Origin: Neonectria sp. B-13 | Taxonomy: Eukaryota > Ascomycota > Sordariomycetes > Hypocreales > Nectriaceae | Direction: 5' to 3' | Assembly (NCBI GenBank): GCA_002682825.1 | Contig: NOKP01000027.1 | Span: 558,001 to 622,000, forward strand | DNA: 64,000 nucleotides | Shown here: in pieces, positions 1 to 11,460 of the stretch | How positions within the stretch are numbered: position 1 is the first letter of the stretch | How the letters are laid out: each line of letters begins with the position of its first letter | The notes under the pieces: model-generated | What the model was told of the DNA's origin: nothing | Databases searched by the model: none | What the model saw: only the letters and a program-made list of their open reading frames with translations | Made by a program: the position numbers and the translations under genes

Positions 1-45
1 TTCTGTGTTTAAGCCACCGGCTGTTGCTAACATTGCTATGAACAG

Positions 46-3000
46 ATGCTTGCGGGATACAACTGCACCATCTTTGCCTACGGCCAGACGGGCACAGGAA
101 AGACGTACACAATGTCCGGCGACATGACCGATACCCTAGGTCTGCTGTCCGATGACGCTGGCATCATCCCCCGCGTTCTCTACCAGCTATTCAACAAGCT
201 TGAGCTCGAGGAAGCCGAGAGCACCATCAAATGCTCCTTCATCGAGCTCTACAACGAGGAGCTCCGAGATTTACTGTCGGTCGACGAGGGCGCCAAGCTG
301 AAAATCTACGACGATACATCGCGACGCGGTCACTCCAGCACCATCGTGCAGGGCATGGAAGAGAAGCACATCAAGAACGCCAACGAGGGGATTAAGGTGC
401 TCCAGGAGGGCAGCTTGAAGCGCCAGGTCGCGGCGACCAAGTGCAACGATCTCAGCTCCCGTTCGCACACCGTCTTCACCATCACCACATACGTCAAGAA
501 GCCCAACGAGAACGGCGTCGAGGCTCTCGTCAGCGCCGGAAAGCTGAACCTCGTCGATCTGGCTGGCAGCGAGAATATCCAACGGTCTGGGGCGGAAAAC
601 AAGCGCGCGGCCGAGGCGGGTCTGATCAACAAGTCCCTGCTGACTCTTGGACGAGTCATCAACGCCCTCGTCGACCGAGGCGCCCACATCCCCTACCGAG
701 AGTCTAAGTTGACGCGCCTCCTCCAAGACTCTCTCGGTGGTAGGACTAAGACATGCATTATCGCCACTATTTCTCCCGCCAAGAGCAACCTGGAAGAGAC
801 CATCTCTACCCTTGACTACGCATTCCGGGCCAAGAACATCAAAAACAAGCCACAGCTCAACCCCATGGTGGAGAAGAAGACGCTGCTGCGAGACTTCACC
901 ATCGAGATTGAGAGGCTGAAGAGTGAACTGATTTCAACCCGGCAGCGGAACGGCGTCTACCTGTCCAACGATGTGTACGAGGAGATGACAGCCCAGAGCG
1001 AGTCTCGGCGCATCGTTGCCGAGGAACAGGCGGCCAAAATTGAAACCCTGGAAAGCAACCTGCGCAACAAGGTCCATGAGCTTTACAATCTCACATCCAC
1101 GTTTATGGGACTGAAGAAGGACCACGAGGGCACCAAGGCTCTGCTGGACGATGCCAAGGAGGTTTTGGATCAGACGGAGATCGTCCTGTCGGCTACCCGA
1201 AAGACGTTGGCCGAGGAGACGCAGCTGAGAAAGGCGCATCAGAAGACAGAGGCGAAGCTGACGGAGATTGGCGGCCAACTCATCAACAAACTCCATAAGA
1301 CGGTCCAAGATGTCGGCGGCCTGCATGCGAAGAACAAGCGCAAGTCGGATCTGCAGTCCCTGAACCGTGCCACTTGGGGCACATCGCAAGACCAGGTTGC
1401 CGACGTGACGTCCATGGTGGAGCGACGAGTTCAGGAGTTCCAGGAGGAGCAGGAGGAGCACATCGCCAACGTGTCGCAGCGGATGGAGGAGTTTGTTGGT
1501 GGGGAGCTGCGCAAGCTGTCCTCAACGCAAGCCTTCCTCGACGAGCACCTCGGTATCTTTGTCGAATCTAAGAAGCAGCTCCTCGACGAGAAGCAGAAGT
1601 CCAAAAACGACATGGACGAGTTTTTGGAGGAGATTAAGGAGGTGCGCGACACGGTCAAGGAGCGGATGGGCGAGAGTCTGCAAGCTATCTCTCTCTCTGC
1701 GGAGAGGATAGCTGCCGACATGTTGAATGAGATGACAGACTTTCACGGCCAGGTAATTCGGTTCCTAGGGAGCAATTCTGTTGACTAGAACTAACAGCGT
1801 TCAGCTCCACACATCCTACAGCGCACTCGGCAAGGACTGCAAGGTGGTCTTCGACGACCTCGTTAAGCACATCGCCGTTCAGCGTGCCGAGTCTGACAAC
1901 CTCAGACGCCAGCTCCAGTCGGCAGCGAACACCATTGTGCTGCAAAACGCCAGTGTCTCTACTCGCATCCAGGAGGCCTTGGAGGAGGAGCGTCGACAGG
2001 CGGTTGAGGAACGACAAAAGCTCGTGTCTCAGATCACGGGCTTGATCAACACCCAGGCCGAAACCCAGGAGACGCGTCTTGCCCAGAAGGCGTCCCTGAT
2101 CCAGAAGAGCGTGGTCGAGTCTAACACTGATCTGGAGGAGGCAGTGACTCAATACGGCCAGGGCATGGAGTCTTGGGACCAGAAGGAAGGCGAGCTGCTG
2201 GATGAGGTCAAGAATTCTCGCGACCAGGTCAAGACGAAGCTGAAGGATGACTGGACTTCAGCCAACGAACTCAGCACGTCGATCCAGGCTACGGCCAAGT
2301 CAGTGCATGCTGAAACAGTCCGCGTGGTGGACGAGCAGATCAAGGATCTGGATATCCAGATGGAGGCTCTCGACGACTTCGTCACTCGTGCCAAGTCGGA
2401 GAACGCCCACCACCACGAGGCGCATGCCCAATCGGCGCAGGCCTTGTCCAACACGGTTGAGGAGTCGTTTGACAACATCTCAGCGCACTTCAAGACGACG
2501 TTCGACCGCGTCAAGAACCTGGGCGAGGAGATGGACTCGGACCTCGGCGACCTACATGGCCAGCTAGAGCCCCTTGACGACCAACTCTGCCAGCCCCTGT
2601 CCAACCTTCGTGAAGACATGGCCAGCAAGGCTCTCCACGAGTACCAACCAACAGGCCAGACGCCCGCCAAGGCGCAATATCATTACCCAACCGAGCTCCC
2701 TCGCACCGAGGACCACGACCTCATCATCGCGCGTGTCGACGATCCGCCCACACCAACGAGAGGTATCGACGGCCTCGACAAGGACGCCACCATCGTCTTC
2801 GCCGATCTCGACTGCCCCCAGAAGATGATGACCTCTCCACCACGTCCGCCGCCTCGGGCCTCCAATATAAGTGCCCCGGAACACAACCACAGCCTGCTGG
2901 GCATGAGCCTCCGCGAGGTCAACCCCAACGTCACCACCAACCTGACGACGGGCTGTATCGGCTTCGACCCTCGCCAGAGCGTTATGTCCATGCCGCCCGA

Positions 3001-3160
3001 GCGCACCATGCCGCTGTTTAAGGCGCGCAGTACCCGTGCCACACGTAGCACGAAGAAGCAGGCCACTGGCAGCATCGCCCTCGGCGCCGGCAGCGAGAAC
3101 CTTCCCCTGACGGACTTTTCACGGAGTATCTCTAGAAGGAAGAGCCCCCGGTTGAATTAG
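46..3160 (+). CDS. Kinesin-5 (BimC/Cut7/Eg5 family) mitotic motor, 5' end missing
   Basis: Plus-end-directed kinesin that cross-links and slides antiparallel microtubules in the bipolar spindle. The window opens inside an intron: a GCTAAC branch site and a CAG acceptor end at 45. Visible exons are 46-1752 and 1805-3160, joined in phase 0 across a 52-nt intron. About 1020 residues are present, and roughly the first 100 lie upstream. Counting from the first visible codon, the ATP-binding loop GQTGTGKT is at 13-20, switch I NDLSSRSH at 134-141 and switch II DLAGSE at 171-176. A neck and long coiled-coil stalk follow. The tail holds a BimC-box-like motif around TGQTPAK (Thr about 855, nt 2642-2720), the usual Cdk1 site for spindle targeting in this family. 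The motor motifs make the kinesin call certain. The BimC box places it in kinesin-5. The ATG at 46-48 is internal, not the start. Confidence 0.95.
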
Positions 3161-3642
3161 GCGAGCCCTCCTGGCTCTTGATGTGACCTTTTCAGCGGGT
3201 TTCTTGTTGTTCGAACATATAATTCATGTGCAACGTCTTGGGTTTTGGACGGATGGGGGCAAAATTGGCCATTGGGGCTTTGGGCGTTTTGGGCAGCATT
3301 TGCTTAAGGGATGGCTTCACTATTCGGCTCCTGGGGTTGACTGCGGAGAACTTTTTTTCGTTGCAGAGTTATTTGAGTACTTTGATACCCTTTGACTTTT
3401 GAGACACTGAGTAATTACATTGATTCATTTACATGTCTTTTGTGGGATTCTCCTCGCGTCCTGGGCGATGTGCTAACCTGGCTCTATCTGAGACGTGGTA
3501 TCGTAGAGAACAACGACAAGAGAGACGTAAAACCATTGGGAAGATGACTAGTATATTGTTAGACGACATCCTATTCAGCTTGGCGTAGCCAGTGTTAGTG
3601 GCTTTGACTTTTTGCTGCGGACTGGTCGTAACGGCCGACATA
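3161..3642. other. Convergent intergenic region
   Basis: This 482-nt stretch lies between the stops of the kinesin (plus) and the Rrn9-like gene (minus). It should hold both 3' untranslated regions. It is T-rich on the plus strand, and I see no coding or RNA signal. Confidence 0.7.
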
Positions 3643-5641
3643 TCAATTAGAAGAACCATCCAGTCCAGGACTCCCTGCGCGACTCCCTACTATCGCCTTT
3701 CGCCCGTAGTACCTCTTCCTCTTCCTCATTATCGTATCCTCACCCCTCCAGCCACGCCCCGGCACAATGGGCCGCAGGAAGCCATCTACATGCACGGCGC
3801 CGGCCACCTCGTCATCGCTGTCCATCTCCTCCGTCTGGCCCTGGTGTATGAGCTCCAGGTGGCGCCGCAGGTTCGGCTTGCGGGTGAAGCCCTGCACGGC
3901 ACGGTCGCACGAGGGGATCGGGCAGTAGAAGAGGCCCGCGGCGGACCCGGAGCGGGACCGGGGGGTGGCCGGGGACTGGGGCGTGCGCGAGCGGGAGACC
4001 CGGCCGCGGAAGGAGTCCGGGCTGCTTCGGTCGTGGCTGGACCGCGCGAGGGAGGCCTGGCGCGAGGCGACGCGGCGCTGGACGAGGTCGGCTTCGTCTT
4101 CGCTAGAGGCGTCGTCGGCGTCGGAGAGGGAGTGGGAGAGCTGGATCGGCTCGGGGCGGTATTCCACCGTTTCGAAGCCGGTGCCGTGCGAGACGGGGGC
4201 TTCGTTTAGTTTCCTCATGAGCATGCCCTCGCCGAACAAGTCTGCGCAGCGTCGTGTCGTTCTTGCAATGGCTTCGCTTGAGAAACCTGCTAGAGCAGCT
4301 GCACCTAGCACGTCACTCCAGTCGCGGAGGCCCCATTTGGAGAGCTTCCTATTAGGGTTCTTGACACCGAGCTTTTCGTCGTCTTCCGTCTCCAAGCCCT
4401 CGGAGATCTCTCGCTTAAGAGACAAAGAACGCTCCCGCTCGATGGTCTCATCGCCCTTGCGGACCCATTCCTCGAACGCGGCGTCCTGGTCCTTGGGCGT
4501 CGCAGGGAGCCTTCGGTGGGACTCGCGGGCAATGCGGAGAAGCATCTCCTCGTGCGACTCTCCCTCGTGAGGAACGCGGATTTTGCGCGGACGGCCGCGT
4601 CTTTGAGGCGTTGCCGCAGAGTTCATATCGGGAGAGGTTGTGTCAACTGCTCCCGGTGTTTGTGTTCGGGGTCTGCCGCGAGGTCGTTTCTGGCCGCTTT
4701 GACTGTCTGATTCATCTTCAGTCGAGGAATCAGAGAGGTAACTGAGACTGGCGACGCGTGAGTTGTGCAGGATGGACAGGGTCGTATCTAGCTGGGACAG
4801 GATGTGGCGAACGGATGGCCGGAGCAAGTGGTAGGAGAGATCATCGTTGGCTGACACCACTGGTTCGTACGTCTTGGGTTGTGACCGCTTGTGCCGCGTA
4901 GCCGCCGGCGTCTCACTCATACCAGGTGTCTTCTCGCCCTCATCCTCCGTCTCTGGCTTGGCAGATGCCTCCCGAGACGATGGACCGGGAGCATCGTTGC
5001 CGCTCTCACCGGGCGTGGCCACAGATTCGATGGACGGCCGTGCCATCTTGCTCTCCCTACGACGGAAGCGCCGCTTCGCGGTCCGTAAGATAGTCGCAGA
5101 CAGCTCCTCCTCCAACTCGGTGCTAGGTAGGGGCTGCTCTGGTCTGCAGAACGTGAACCGCTCGTCGTCATCGAGCTGGCTGTTGATGAGGCGGCCGTTG
5201 TGCACTTGTTTGTGCTTCAGCGGCCACGCCGTCCAGGTCTTCGGCGGTGCCCAGACCGTGTGCTGGCCATCGTCCTGGAGAGGCCGTTAGTACGAGGCTA
5301 TATCCTCCCGGGCGAAGGGCAGCCATGAGGCCATCTGTGGTAGAGACCGGATTGCTGTGGCGGAAACGCAAAAAACTCACCGTCTGAACCATCAAGTCCG
5401 CCGCCGTCGCCGCATCTCGGCCTCGCCGCTTGAGTGCAAACGTGTTGTAGAGGTGCACCGCCAGATCCCGGTCCTGCAGCTGCTTCATCGAGTGCCAAAC
5501 CAGCCGGTCCTCTTCGGTGATCGTGCGCCATGAGGATTTGGCGCCCGTCCAGCGGTTTGGCCGGTGCTGGTGGAGGTCTTCCGAGGCGATGGATGCGATC
5601 TCATCGCTGTCCAGCTCCCAGTTTGCTGAGCTGGGCTCCAT
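3643..5641 (-). CDS. Rrn9-domain-like RNA polymerase I initiation factor with C2H2 finger
   Basis: Exons are 5641-5381 and 5274-3643, split by a 106-nt intron with a GTGAGT donor and TACTAAC branch site. They join in phase 0 and give about 630 residues. Residues 27-73 (starting RPNRWTGAKSSW and including the HLYNTFALKRR segment) resemble the short N-terminal domain of fungal Rrn9, a subunit of the upstream activating factor that recruits Pol I to rDNA. The match is from memory of the family, not from a search. The middle is acidic and Ser/Pro-rich with AT-hook-like RGRPR segments, fitting DNA binding. A second conserved-looking block contains KWGLRDWSDVLG. A single C2H2 finger is formed by Cys538, Cys543, His559 and His564. 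It could instead be another nuclear zinc-finger regulator. Confidence 0.65.
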
Positions 5642-5955
5642 ATTGTGTAGCCAGAACCAAGTAAATACTAGCAAGTACTAATGGTTATGCCGTGATCATT
5701 ATATCATTATATCATGCATTGCAACCCCTTTCGTAATCTTCTGTGCCGCCGAGCGTGGGTTGTTGCTGAGGTTGAAGTTACGAGGCAGAGAGTCTCGGTG
5801 CGGAAAAAATCCAGGTCAAATCACATTTTTTACACACGTCGTTTAAATCAGACACCAGAACACAACATCTTCACAGGATCACAACACCACACACAGCAAA
5901 ACTCGTTCCATCGCATGTAAATTGAATCTATCGGAATGGTATAAAGCAGCCTTTT
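5642..5955. promoter_or_regulatory. Upstream region of the Rrn9-like gene
   Basis: This 314-nt spacer separates two genes on the same strand. It contains the promoter and leader of the Rrn9-like gene and the 3' end of NOP7. No specific element is identifiable by eye. Confidence 0.5.
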
Positions 5956-7956
5956 TTACGCCTTCGCCTTGCCCTTCGCGTTTTCCTTTTCAAACCTTCT
6001 CCGCTTGGAGCGCAGCTTCGTGTCCTCGGCGCTCTTCTTGGTATTAGTGTAAACCATCTGCTCATACAGCTTTCGCTTCTTCTTGCTCAGCATGCCCTTG
6101 GCGCGATCCACGTCCTCAGCCTCGTCCCGCGCCTTCTTGGATAGCACCTTGCGGGCCTCCTCCTTCGCCTTGGCCTTGGAGCCGAGCGCCTTAGATTTCA
6201 CAGACGCACCAGTCAACTCGGCTTCAAGCTCTTGCTGTCGCTGCTCGGCGTTCTCCTCATCATCGTCATCTCCCTCTTGCTCATCCTCAGAGAAGCTTGC
6301 AAAGTCGTCACCCTTGACGTCCTCGTCATCCTCATCACCCTCGGAATCGTCCACGTCCATACCCTCGACAGTGTCATCAATGTCCTTGACGGCACCACCC
6401 TCGTCATCGCTCTGGGCCTCAAGAGCCTCTTCCTCGGGCTCCTGGGCCTCCAGGGAGATGGTAGGATCGTAAGCACCCTGGACCTGCTTCACGAAGGGAC
6501 TCAAGTGGGGAGGGAGAGAAGCGCCAGGGGCGTAGAGGTGAGGCTCCTTCAACTCGCCATCGTTGACGCTGTCCCAAATCCACTGAGGCTGGATGTATGT
6601 TCGCCCAGGGACCCGCATGTTGGCCGCCAGCTTCTGCGCGGTCTGGTTATCCTCTTCATCACCACCTTCCTCGGTAACAATCTGGATCGGGGGGCGATCG
6701 ACGATGTGGTGAGTGATGGTAGGGTCAAGCTCATTGGTGGTGAAAGCGCCGTCGCCGAGGACGGCATCCCAGCCAACGCGCTTGCAGCCGAAAGCCTTGA
6801 GGAGGAACTCAAGAGGTTGTCGGGGGGTCTCACGGGAGAGATAGAAGGTGAGGTTGGAGAACAGAGCGCCAGGAGTGTTTCCAGCGGTTGACGGCTGCAG
6901 CAGCACATCGCCACCAGGGGCCGCAGGCTCAAATTTATCAATCGCCTCGGCATCTTGCGCATCGCCTTCCACCTGGTCTTCGGTCGCCGACGTCGACTCA
7001 TCGTCAGCGTCGCTGAACTTGAGCTTCTTCAGAACCTTGTCGACGGCAGCCTGGACCTTGGGGTCGGGCTTGTGGGTGGCATCCTCCAACTTCTTGTGCT
7101 CCTCAGCACCCTCAGCATCAATAAGGGTCTTGCCCTCCAGGGTGAAGGCGCCAAGCTCAGCAGCGAGCTCATCCTTGGCAGCGTCGAACTTGGGGGGGTA
7201 CTTGAGACCAAGGGTGGTGTATAATCGGAAGTTGACAAAGCCCAGCAGGGTCATGTAAAACTCGATGAAGGTACCCATGATTCGGAAGTCGACGTCGCCA
7301 ACAACTCGCTGGTTGAAACGGTAAGGCACCAACCACAAAACGTCCTCACCCTGAATGTTGGCTTGGTAGTAAATACCCTTGATGGATAGGAAAGACTTGG
7401 TAACACTCTTGGACACGATCAGGTAGTGTTGGAACTCGAGGCAGAGTCGCTCACAGCGCGCAATCATCTTGGCCGGGACCATTGACGTTGAGGGCAGGTT
7501 CGCAAACAAGAACAGCATGGACAGGCAGTCGTCTAGATCTCGCAGGGAGTCCACAAAGGTCGGGTATCGCTCCCGGATGACATGGTCGAGGGTGTATCGG
7601 GGCTTGCCAGTCTTCTCAGGTCGTGCAGCGTTGCCCTCAAGGCGGGCGGCGTCAGTGACATCGCCGCGGCCGAGCGCACGGGAGATCTTCTTCTCGAGGA
7701 CCTTCTGGTCGCGGAACTTCTGCAGCAGGGGCTCGTGGAGGAGGTACTGGATGTCCTTGGTGAAGTAGAAGGTGGTGGAGGCGGTCGAAGACTTGGACAC
7801 CTTCTTCTTGCTCCGGGGCTCGCGAGGGTAGATTCCCTTCCAGATGCACAGCTTGCGGAAGTCGGGCAGGCTGATCTGGAGTTTCCGAATGGCCTGGTTT
7901 CGCGTGACATAGTTCTTGGCCGCGCCGGCCTGGCCCTTCTTCTTTATCCGAGGCAT
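5956..7956 (-). CDS. NOP7: Pescadillo homolog NOP7, ribosome biogenesis
   Basis: Intronless gene of 666 residues. It is the Pes1/Nop7 subunit of the PeBoW (Nop7-Erb1-Ytm1) complex, needed for 27S pre-rRNA processing and 60S assembly in the nucleolus. The start chosen is the ATG at 7956 ([19 protein letters not shown]), which matches the family N-terminus. Upstream in-frame codons read into leader sequence. The pescadillo N-terminal domain covers roughly residues 5-280, including the [16 protein letters not shown] motif. A BRCT domain lies at about 360-490, with its conserved Trp in PQWIWDS. The C-terminus is a long Asp/Glu-rich stretch followed by a Lys/Arg-rich tail, typical of the family. 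Its start faces PIG-U across a 534-nt divergent promoter. Confidence 0.96.
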   Translation of the reverse strand: MPRIKKKGQAGAAKNYVTRNQAIRKLQISLPDFRKLCIWKGIYPREPRSKKKVSKSSTASTTFYFTKDIQYLLHEPLLQKFRDQKVLEKKISRALGRGDVTDAARLEGNAARPEKTGKPRYTLDHVIRERYPTFVDSLRDLDDCLSMLFLFANLPSTSMVPAKMIARCERLCLEFQHYLIVSKSVTKSFLSIKGIYYQANIQGEDVLWLVPYRFNQRVVGDVDFRIMGTFIEFYMTLLGFVNFRLYTTLGLKYPPKFDAAKDELAAELGAFTLEGKTLIDAEGAEEHKKLEDATHKPDPKVQAAVDKVLKKLKFSDADDESTSATEDQVEGDAQDAEAIDKFEPAAPGGDVLLQPSTAGNTPGALFSNLTFYLSRETPRQPLEFLLKAFGCKRVGWDAVLGDGAFTTNELDPTITHHIVDRPPIQIVTEEGGDEEDNQTAQKLAANMRVPGRTYIQPQWIWDSVNDGELKEPHLYAPGASLPPHLSPFVKQVQGAYDPTISLEAQEPEEEALEAQSDDEGGAVKDIDDTVEGMDVDDSEGDEDDEDVKGDDFASFSEDEQEGDDDDEENAEQRQQELEAELTGASVKSKALGSKAKAKEEARKVLSKKARDEAEDVDRAKGMLSKKKRKLYEQMVYTNTKKSAEDTKLRSKRRRFEKENAKGKAKA

Positions 7957-8490
7957 TGTTGCGGTGGATGACTTTTGGTGCTTGGTCTGCTGTGTTTCGC
8001 AGTGACTTTCGCAGTGAAGCGGCGGGGCACTTTTTCCCGTCTCTTGTTCAACTTTTTTTTCCACTTGAGTTTTTAATGCCATGCCGCACCGCCCTGCAGG
8101 TTTGCCAAAGAGCCTTAGCGCTCCCAGCCACTTTTCCAATTGGCCCGTGGCACCTCACCGCCCTGGCACTGGTCACTGAGGTGAATGGATGTCCAGCGGC
8201 TGTTCAGTGGACGTCCAGCACCATTATAGGGCACATTTGAAGCGTCTACAGGGCACCCATGGTCTCTTTACAGCACTCGGCCGAACAAGCTTCAGCGGCT
8301 ACGGTACCTGGAAACTGCCTAAGCCCCACCCGGACCTCCACTGCTGCGCCAAGCTTGAAGCCACCAAGTGGCCACGGGTACTTTAGTTAGTAAGGCAGGG
8401 TGCCCTCAACTCCACGTCTCTCGACCGCGAACCTGCGACCCGCGCGAACTTGCGATTGCGACTGGCTCCCCGTTAGTCCCCAAGCATGCC
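7957..8490. promoter_or_regulatory. Divergent promoter NOP7 / PIG-U
   Basis: A 534-nt region between two head-to-head genes, so it must hold both promoters and leaders. No TATA box or other specific element stands out. Confidence 0.6.
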
Positions 8491-9912
8491 ATGTCCAGCA
8501 CCATGACCTTGCGAGGCAAAGCCAGCGTCTACGCCGGCGCTGCCCTGCTGCGACTCATTCTATTCCTCGCCTTCCCTGGTCTCCCTGACCTTCTCACCGG
8601 CCGCGTCGAGATCTCGACCCCCGTCACCAGCTTCAAGCGATGTAAGCTCCTCCTCCTCCGCCTCCTCCTCCGCAACGCCAGCGAGATGACGGAAGAGCCC
8701 TGGGCGCGCTGACTCTAACACTCACTTGTAGTGCAAGAGGGATTGTTCCTATATATCAACAATGTGTCCCCCTACGATGGCGGCGTCTACCACCAGGCCC
8801 CGCTGCTGCTCCCCCTGTTCTCGCTCCTCCCCGACGTGAAGGCATGGCCCATCTTCACACACCTTCTTTACATCGTGGTCGACATCCTCAGCGCCGATGC
8901 TCTGTACAAGATTGCCAATTCCGGTGAGGCCAGCAGCTCGAAGCTATTCACGTCTCCTCGCCGGGCCAAGAAGTGGTCCGGAGTTGCGGTTGCTGCGGCG
9001 TAAGGAATCCCCAATTCGAAACCCGACCGACAACGACGCTGATGTTCTCTTAGGTTCCTGTTCAACCCGTACACCATCTCGACGTGCATAGGACGCTCGA
9101 CTGGCGTATTCACCACCTGTGCGATCCTCCATGCCATTTCGAAGGCCATCCAGGGCTCGCCCTTTAACACCATGGTCGCCCTGTCCTTCGCCTCTTACCT
9201 CTCGATGTACCCAATTCTTCTTCTCCCGCCGCTCGTCCTCCTGGCCTACGACCGCCAACCCGAGAAGCGCCGGATTGCCTCCCTACTCCAGTTTGCCGGC
9301 GTAAACGTCCTGGTGGTTGTGGGATGCGTTGCCGTCCTGCTAGGCATGTCCTTTGTGCTCGCTGGCAACTCGTGGGAGTTCCTTGCTCGCACGTATGGCA
9401 TCCAGTTCACCCTGTCAGACCTGACCCCTAACGTCGGTCTCTGGTGGTACTTCTTCATCGAAATGTTCGACTCGTTCCGAGCCTTCTTCCTAGGCGTCTT
9501 CTGGCTTCACCTCGCCGCGTATCCTGCTGCGTTGTGTTTCCGCCTGCGGCCCCAGCCCCTAGCCGTCCTGACCATCATCCTGGGCACCTTCTCTATCTTC
9601 AAGCCCTACCCGTCTCTCGCCGACGCCAGCCTTTTCCTAGCCATGATTCCACTGTTCCAACACGTCTTCCCCCTCATGCGCTACTCATTCGTCACATCGT
9701 CGACCCTCCTATACGCCACATTCCTAGGCCCGGCCTTCTATCACCTTTGGATCTACGCCGGCAGTGGCAACGCCAACTTCTTCTACGCTATCACCCTAGT
9801 GTGGAGTCTGGGACAGAGTTTGTTGGTGTCGGACCTAACCTTTGCAGTGCTCAGAGACGAGTGGGAGATTGATCGACCCGAGATGGTCGGAAAGGAGATC
9901 CGACAGCTATAG
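8491..9912 (+). CDS. GPI transamidase subunit PIG-U (Cdc91/Gab1)
   Basis: Multi-spanning ER membrane subunit of the GPI transamidase, which transfers preassembled GPI anchors to protein C-termini. Exons are 8491-8641, 8732-8999 and 9054-9912, with introns of 90 and 54 nt. The joins restore the frame as SFKRLQEGL and AAAFLFNPY. The product is 425 residues, close to the usual 390-430. About eight or more hydrophobic spans are visible. Family landmarks include YDGGVYHQAPLLLPLF near the N-terminus, FLFNPYTI, and KPYPSLADASLF in the C-terminal half. The ATG at 8491 was chosen as the first in frame after leader sequence. A second ATG at 8503 would remove four residues. Confidence 0.92.
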
Positions 9913-10118
9913 GAGTCTATAAAGAAGTTGCAAGAGGTCATAGATGATGATGTGATATAAAAGTACTTGCCACATACGGGTGCGTATAGCTGGACGGAAC
10001 TAGACACTACAGAGTAAAAAGAATTCATTAAAAGTGTCTTCATTCCGCGTGGGGTTCTCGTGATTTTTCTATCCAGACCAGATGTACAGTGATATTACAA
10101 ATTTAAGAGCAATCCTGC

Positions 10119-11460
10119 TCAGTCAACATCCGTATCGGTCTCGACAAATCGGTGTTGACTCGAGGCCAGACCCGGCGCCTGCCTGGGAGCTTGATATCCT
10201 CCTAGCGCATTACCGAGCATCGAGCCAACTTCTCCGAACTGGCTCAGCTTAGAGCGGTTTCGCTCCATCCGCCAGACTTGCGTCCGGGCCCCAAACGGCT
10301 GCATAGCCTTGTAGAAGTGCAGCCCGTAACCCACAGCCGCACCCGTGACCATGAGGCTGATGGCAAGCATCAACGCCCTCCCATCGACGCCTGTAACACC
10401 ATCCTCTGCTCGCCGCCGCTTCTCCGTGGCGTACTGCTCGCCGACGCTGGGGACGTTGAGGAGGATGGAGTCGAGGGTACGAGCGCCTACTCGGAGGGCC
10501 GTGGCATGACGAGATTCCACCCAGGGGAGGCTGCCGGGTGCTTTGAGTGACCTCGATGTCATGTCGTCAACGAACTTGGATAACCGGGGCGCCTTAGTCT
10601 CTATCCAATCTTTCAGGAAAGACCGTGGCACGGGGGCATCGCGCATGAGAGCCAGATATCCGAACGCCAGACAATCCAGCGATGTAGGCGTTTCAGTCTT
10701 GAAGAAGCCCAATGACTTCTCATCGCCAGAACCCTTCAGGAAGTCGTCCAGCACGGACAGGCAGTCCTCGGTCTGCCCGTAAAGTCTGATGGCCACAGCC
10801 TGCTCAGGGGTCATCTCCTCGTGGACGGTCTTCTTCGTCCGCGCAGGAAGATGCCGGCGGAACGTCTCGGGCAGAGCGTCCCTCCCCGCAGACAGGTGCA
10901 GACCTCCGTTGGGGTCGAAGTCGCTGTCCAACTCAGCGAAGCCGAGATGCTCGACCCGCTTGACGGCCTCGGCTCGGATGAGCGGCGGGACGGTCCATGT
11001 CAGCGGGAACGGCAGCAGCTCACTAAACGCCGGGCGGGTCGCGGCCGACCAGTTTGCAGCGGACACATAAAGAGAGAGGTCCAGCAACGGGGCAGCGTGG
11101 GCGGACAGGAACGAGGCATAAGCGACGCGGTCGGCGTGCTGGATGGGAGTCAGACTGGCATCCAGCTCGGCACCAATGGAGCTGGCGACAAGGTAGTCGA
11201 CTATGGACCAGTAGCCGCTTGTCCAGACGCCATCATGACACAATGCGGGGAGAGAATCTGGGGGTGGTCAGCCGAACAAGGTTGAGATAGGGCGGTGGAG
11301 ATGTCGTCCTACTCGATGGGCTGATGGACGGATCGTTGCTGGGGACCAGGCGCCAGTCGGCGGCGGGGAGGCTGTTGTGCAAGTACGTGATGAGGGCGAG
11401 ACACTCCGGGTCGATGGACGGAAGGCCAAACGCCGAGCCCCAAACATGAAGCTGAAGCAT
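10119..11460 (-). CDS. Sam37/metaxin-like mitochondrial outer membrane sorting subunit (Tom37 family)
   Basis: Exons are 11460-11313 and 11257-10119, separated by a 54-55 nt intron. The joint codon reads AAT, giving SPSNSLPALCHDG. The product is 428 residues. The N-terminus, MLQLHVWGSAFGLPSIDPEC, is the thioredoxin-like start typical of Tom37/Sam37 and metaxins. It is followed by a GST-C-like helical region. A hydrophobic span at about 343-365 would be the C-terminal anchor seen in fungal Sam37. In the known family the protein works with Sam50 and Sam35 to insert beta-barrel proteins into the outer membrane. The tail after the anchor is polar and Asp-rich. The name rests on the N-terminal motif and topology; other metaxin-type paralogues are possible. 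Confidence 0.82.

Noticed and set aside
46..48. ATG at 46 as the kinesin start
   Set aside because: It follows a splice acceptor directly and falls inside the motor domain, just before the ATP loop, so upstream exons must exist.
6232..6891. 219-codon plus frame opposite NOP7
   Set aside because: Antisense of the acidic linker and BRCT region; the Leu/Val-rich composition follows from Asp/Glu codons on the other strand.
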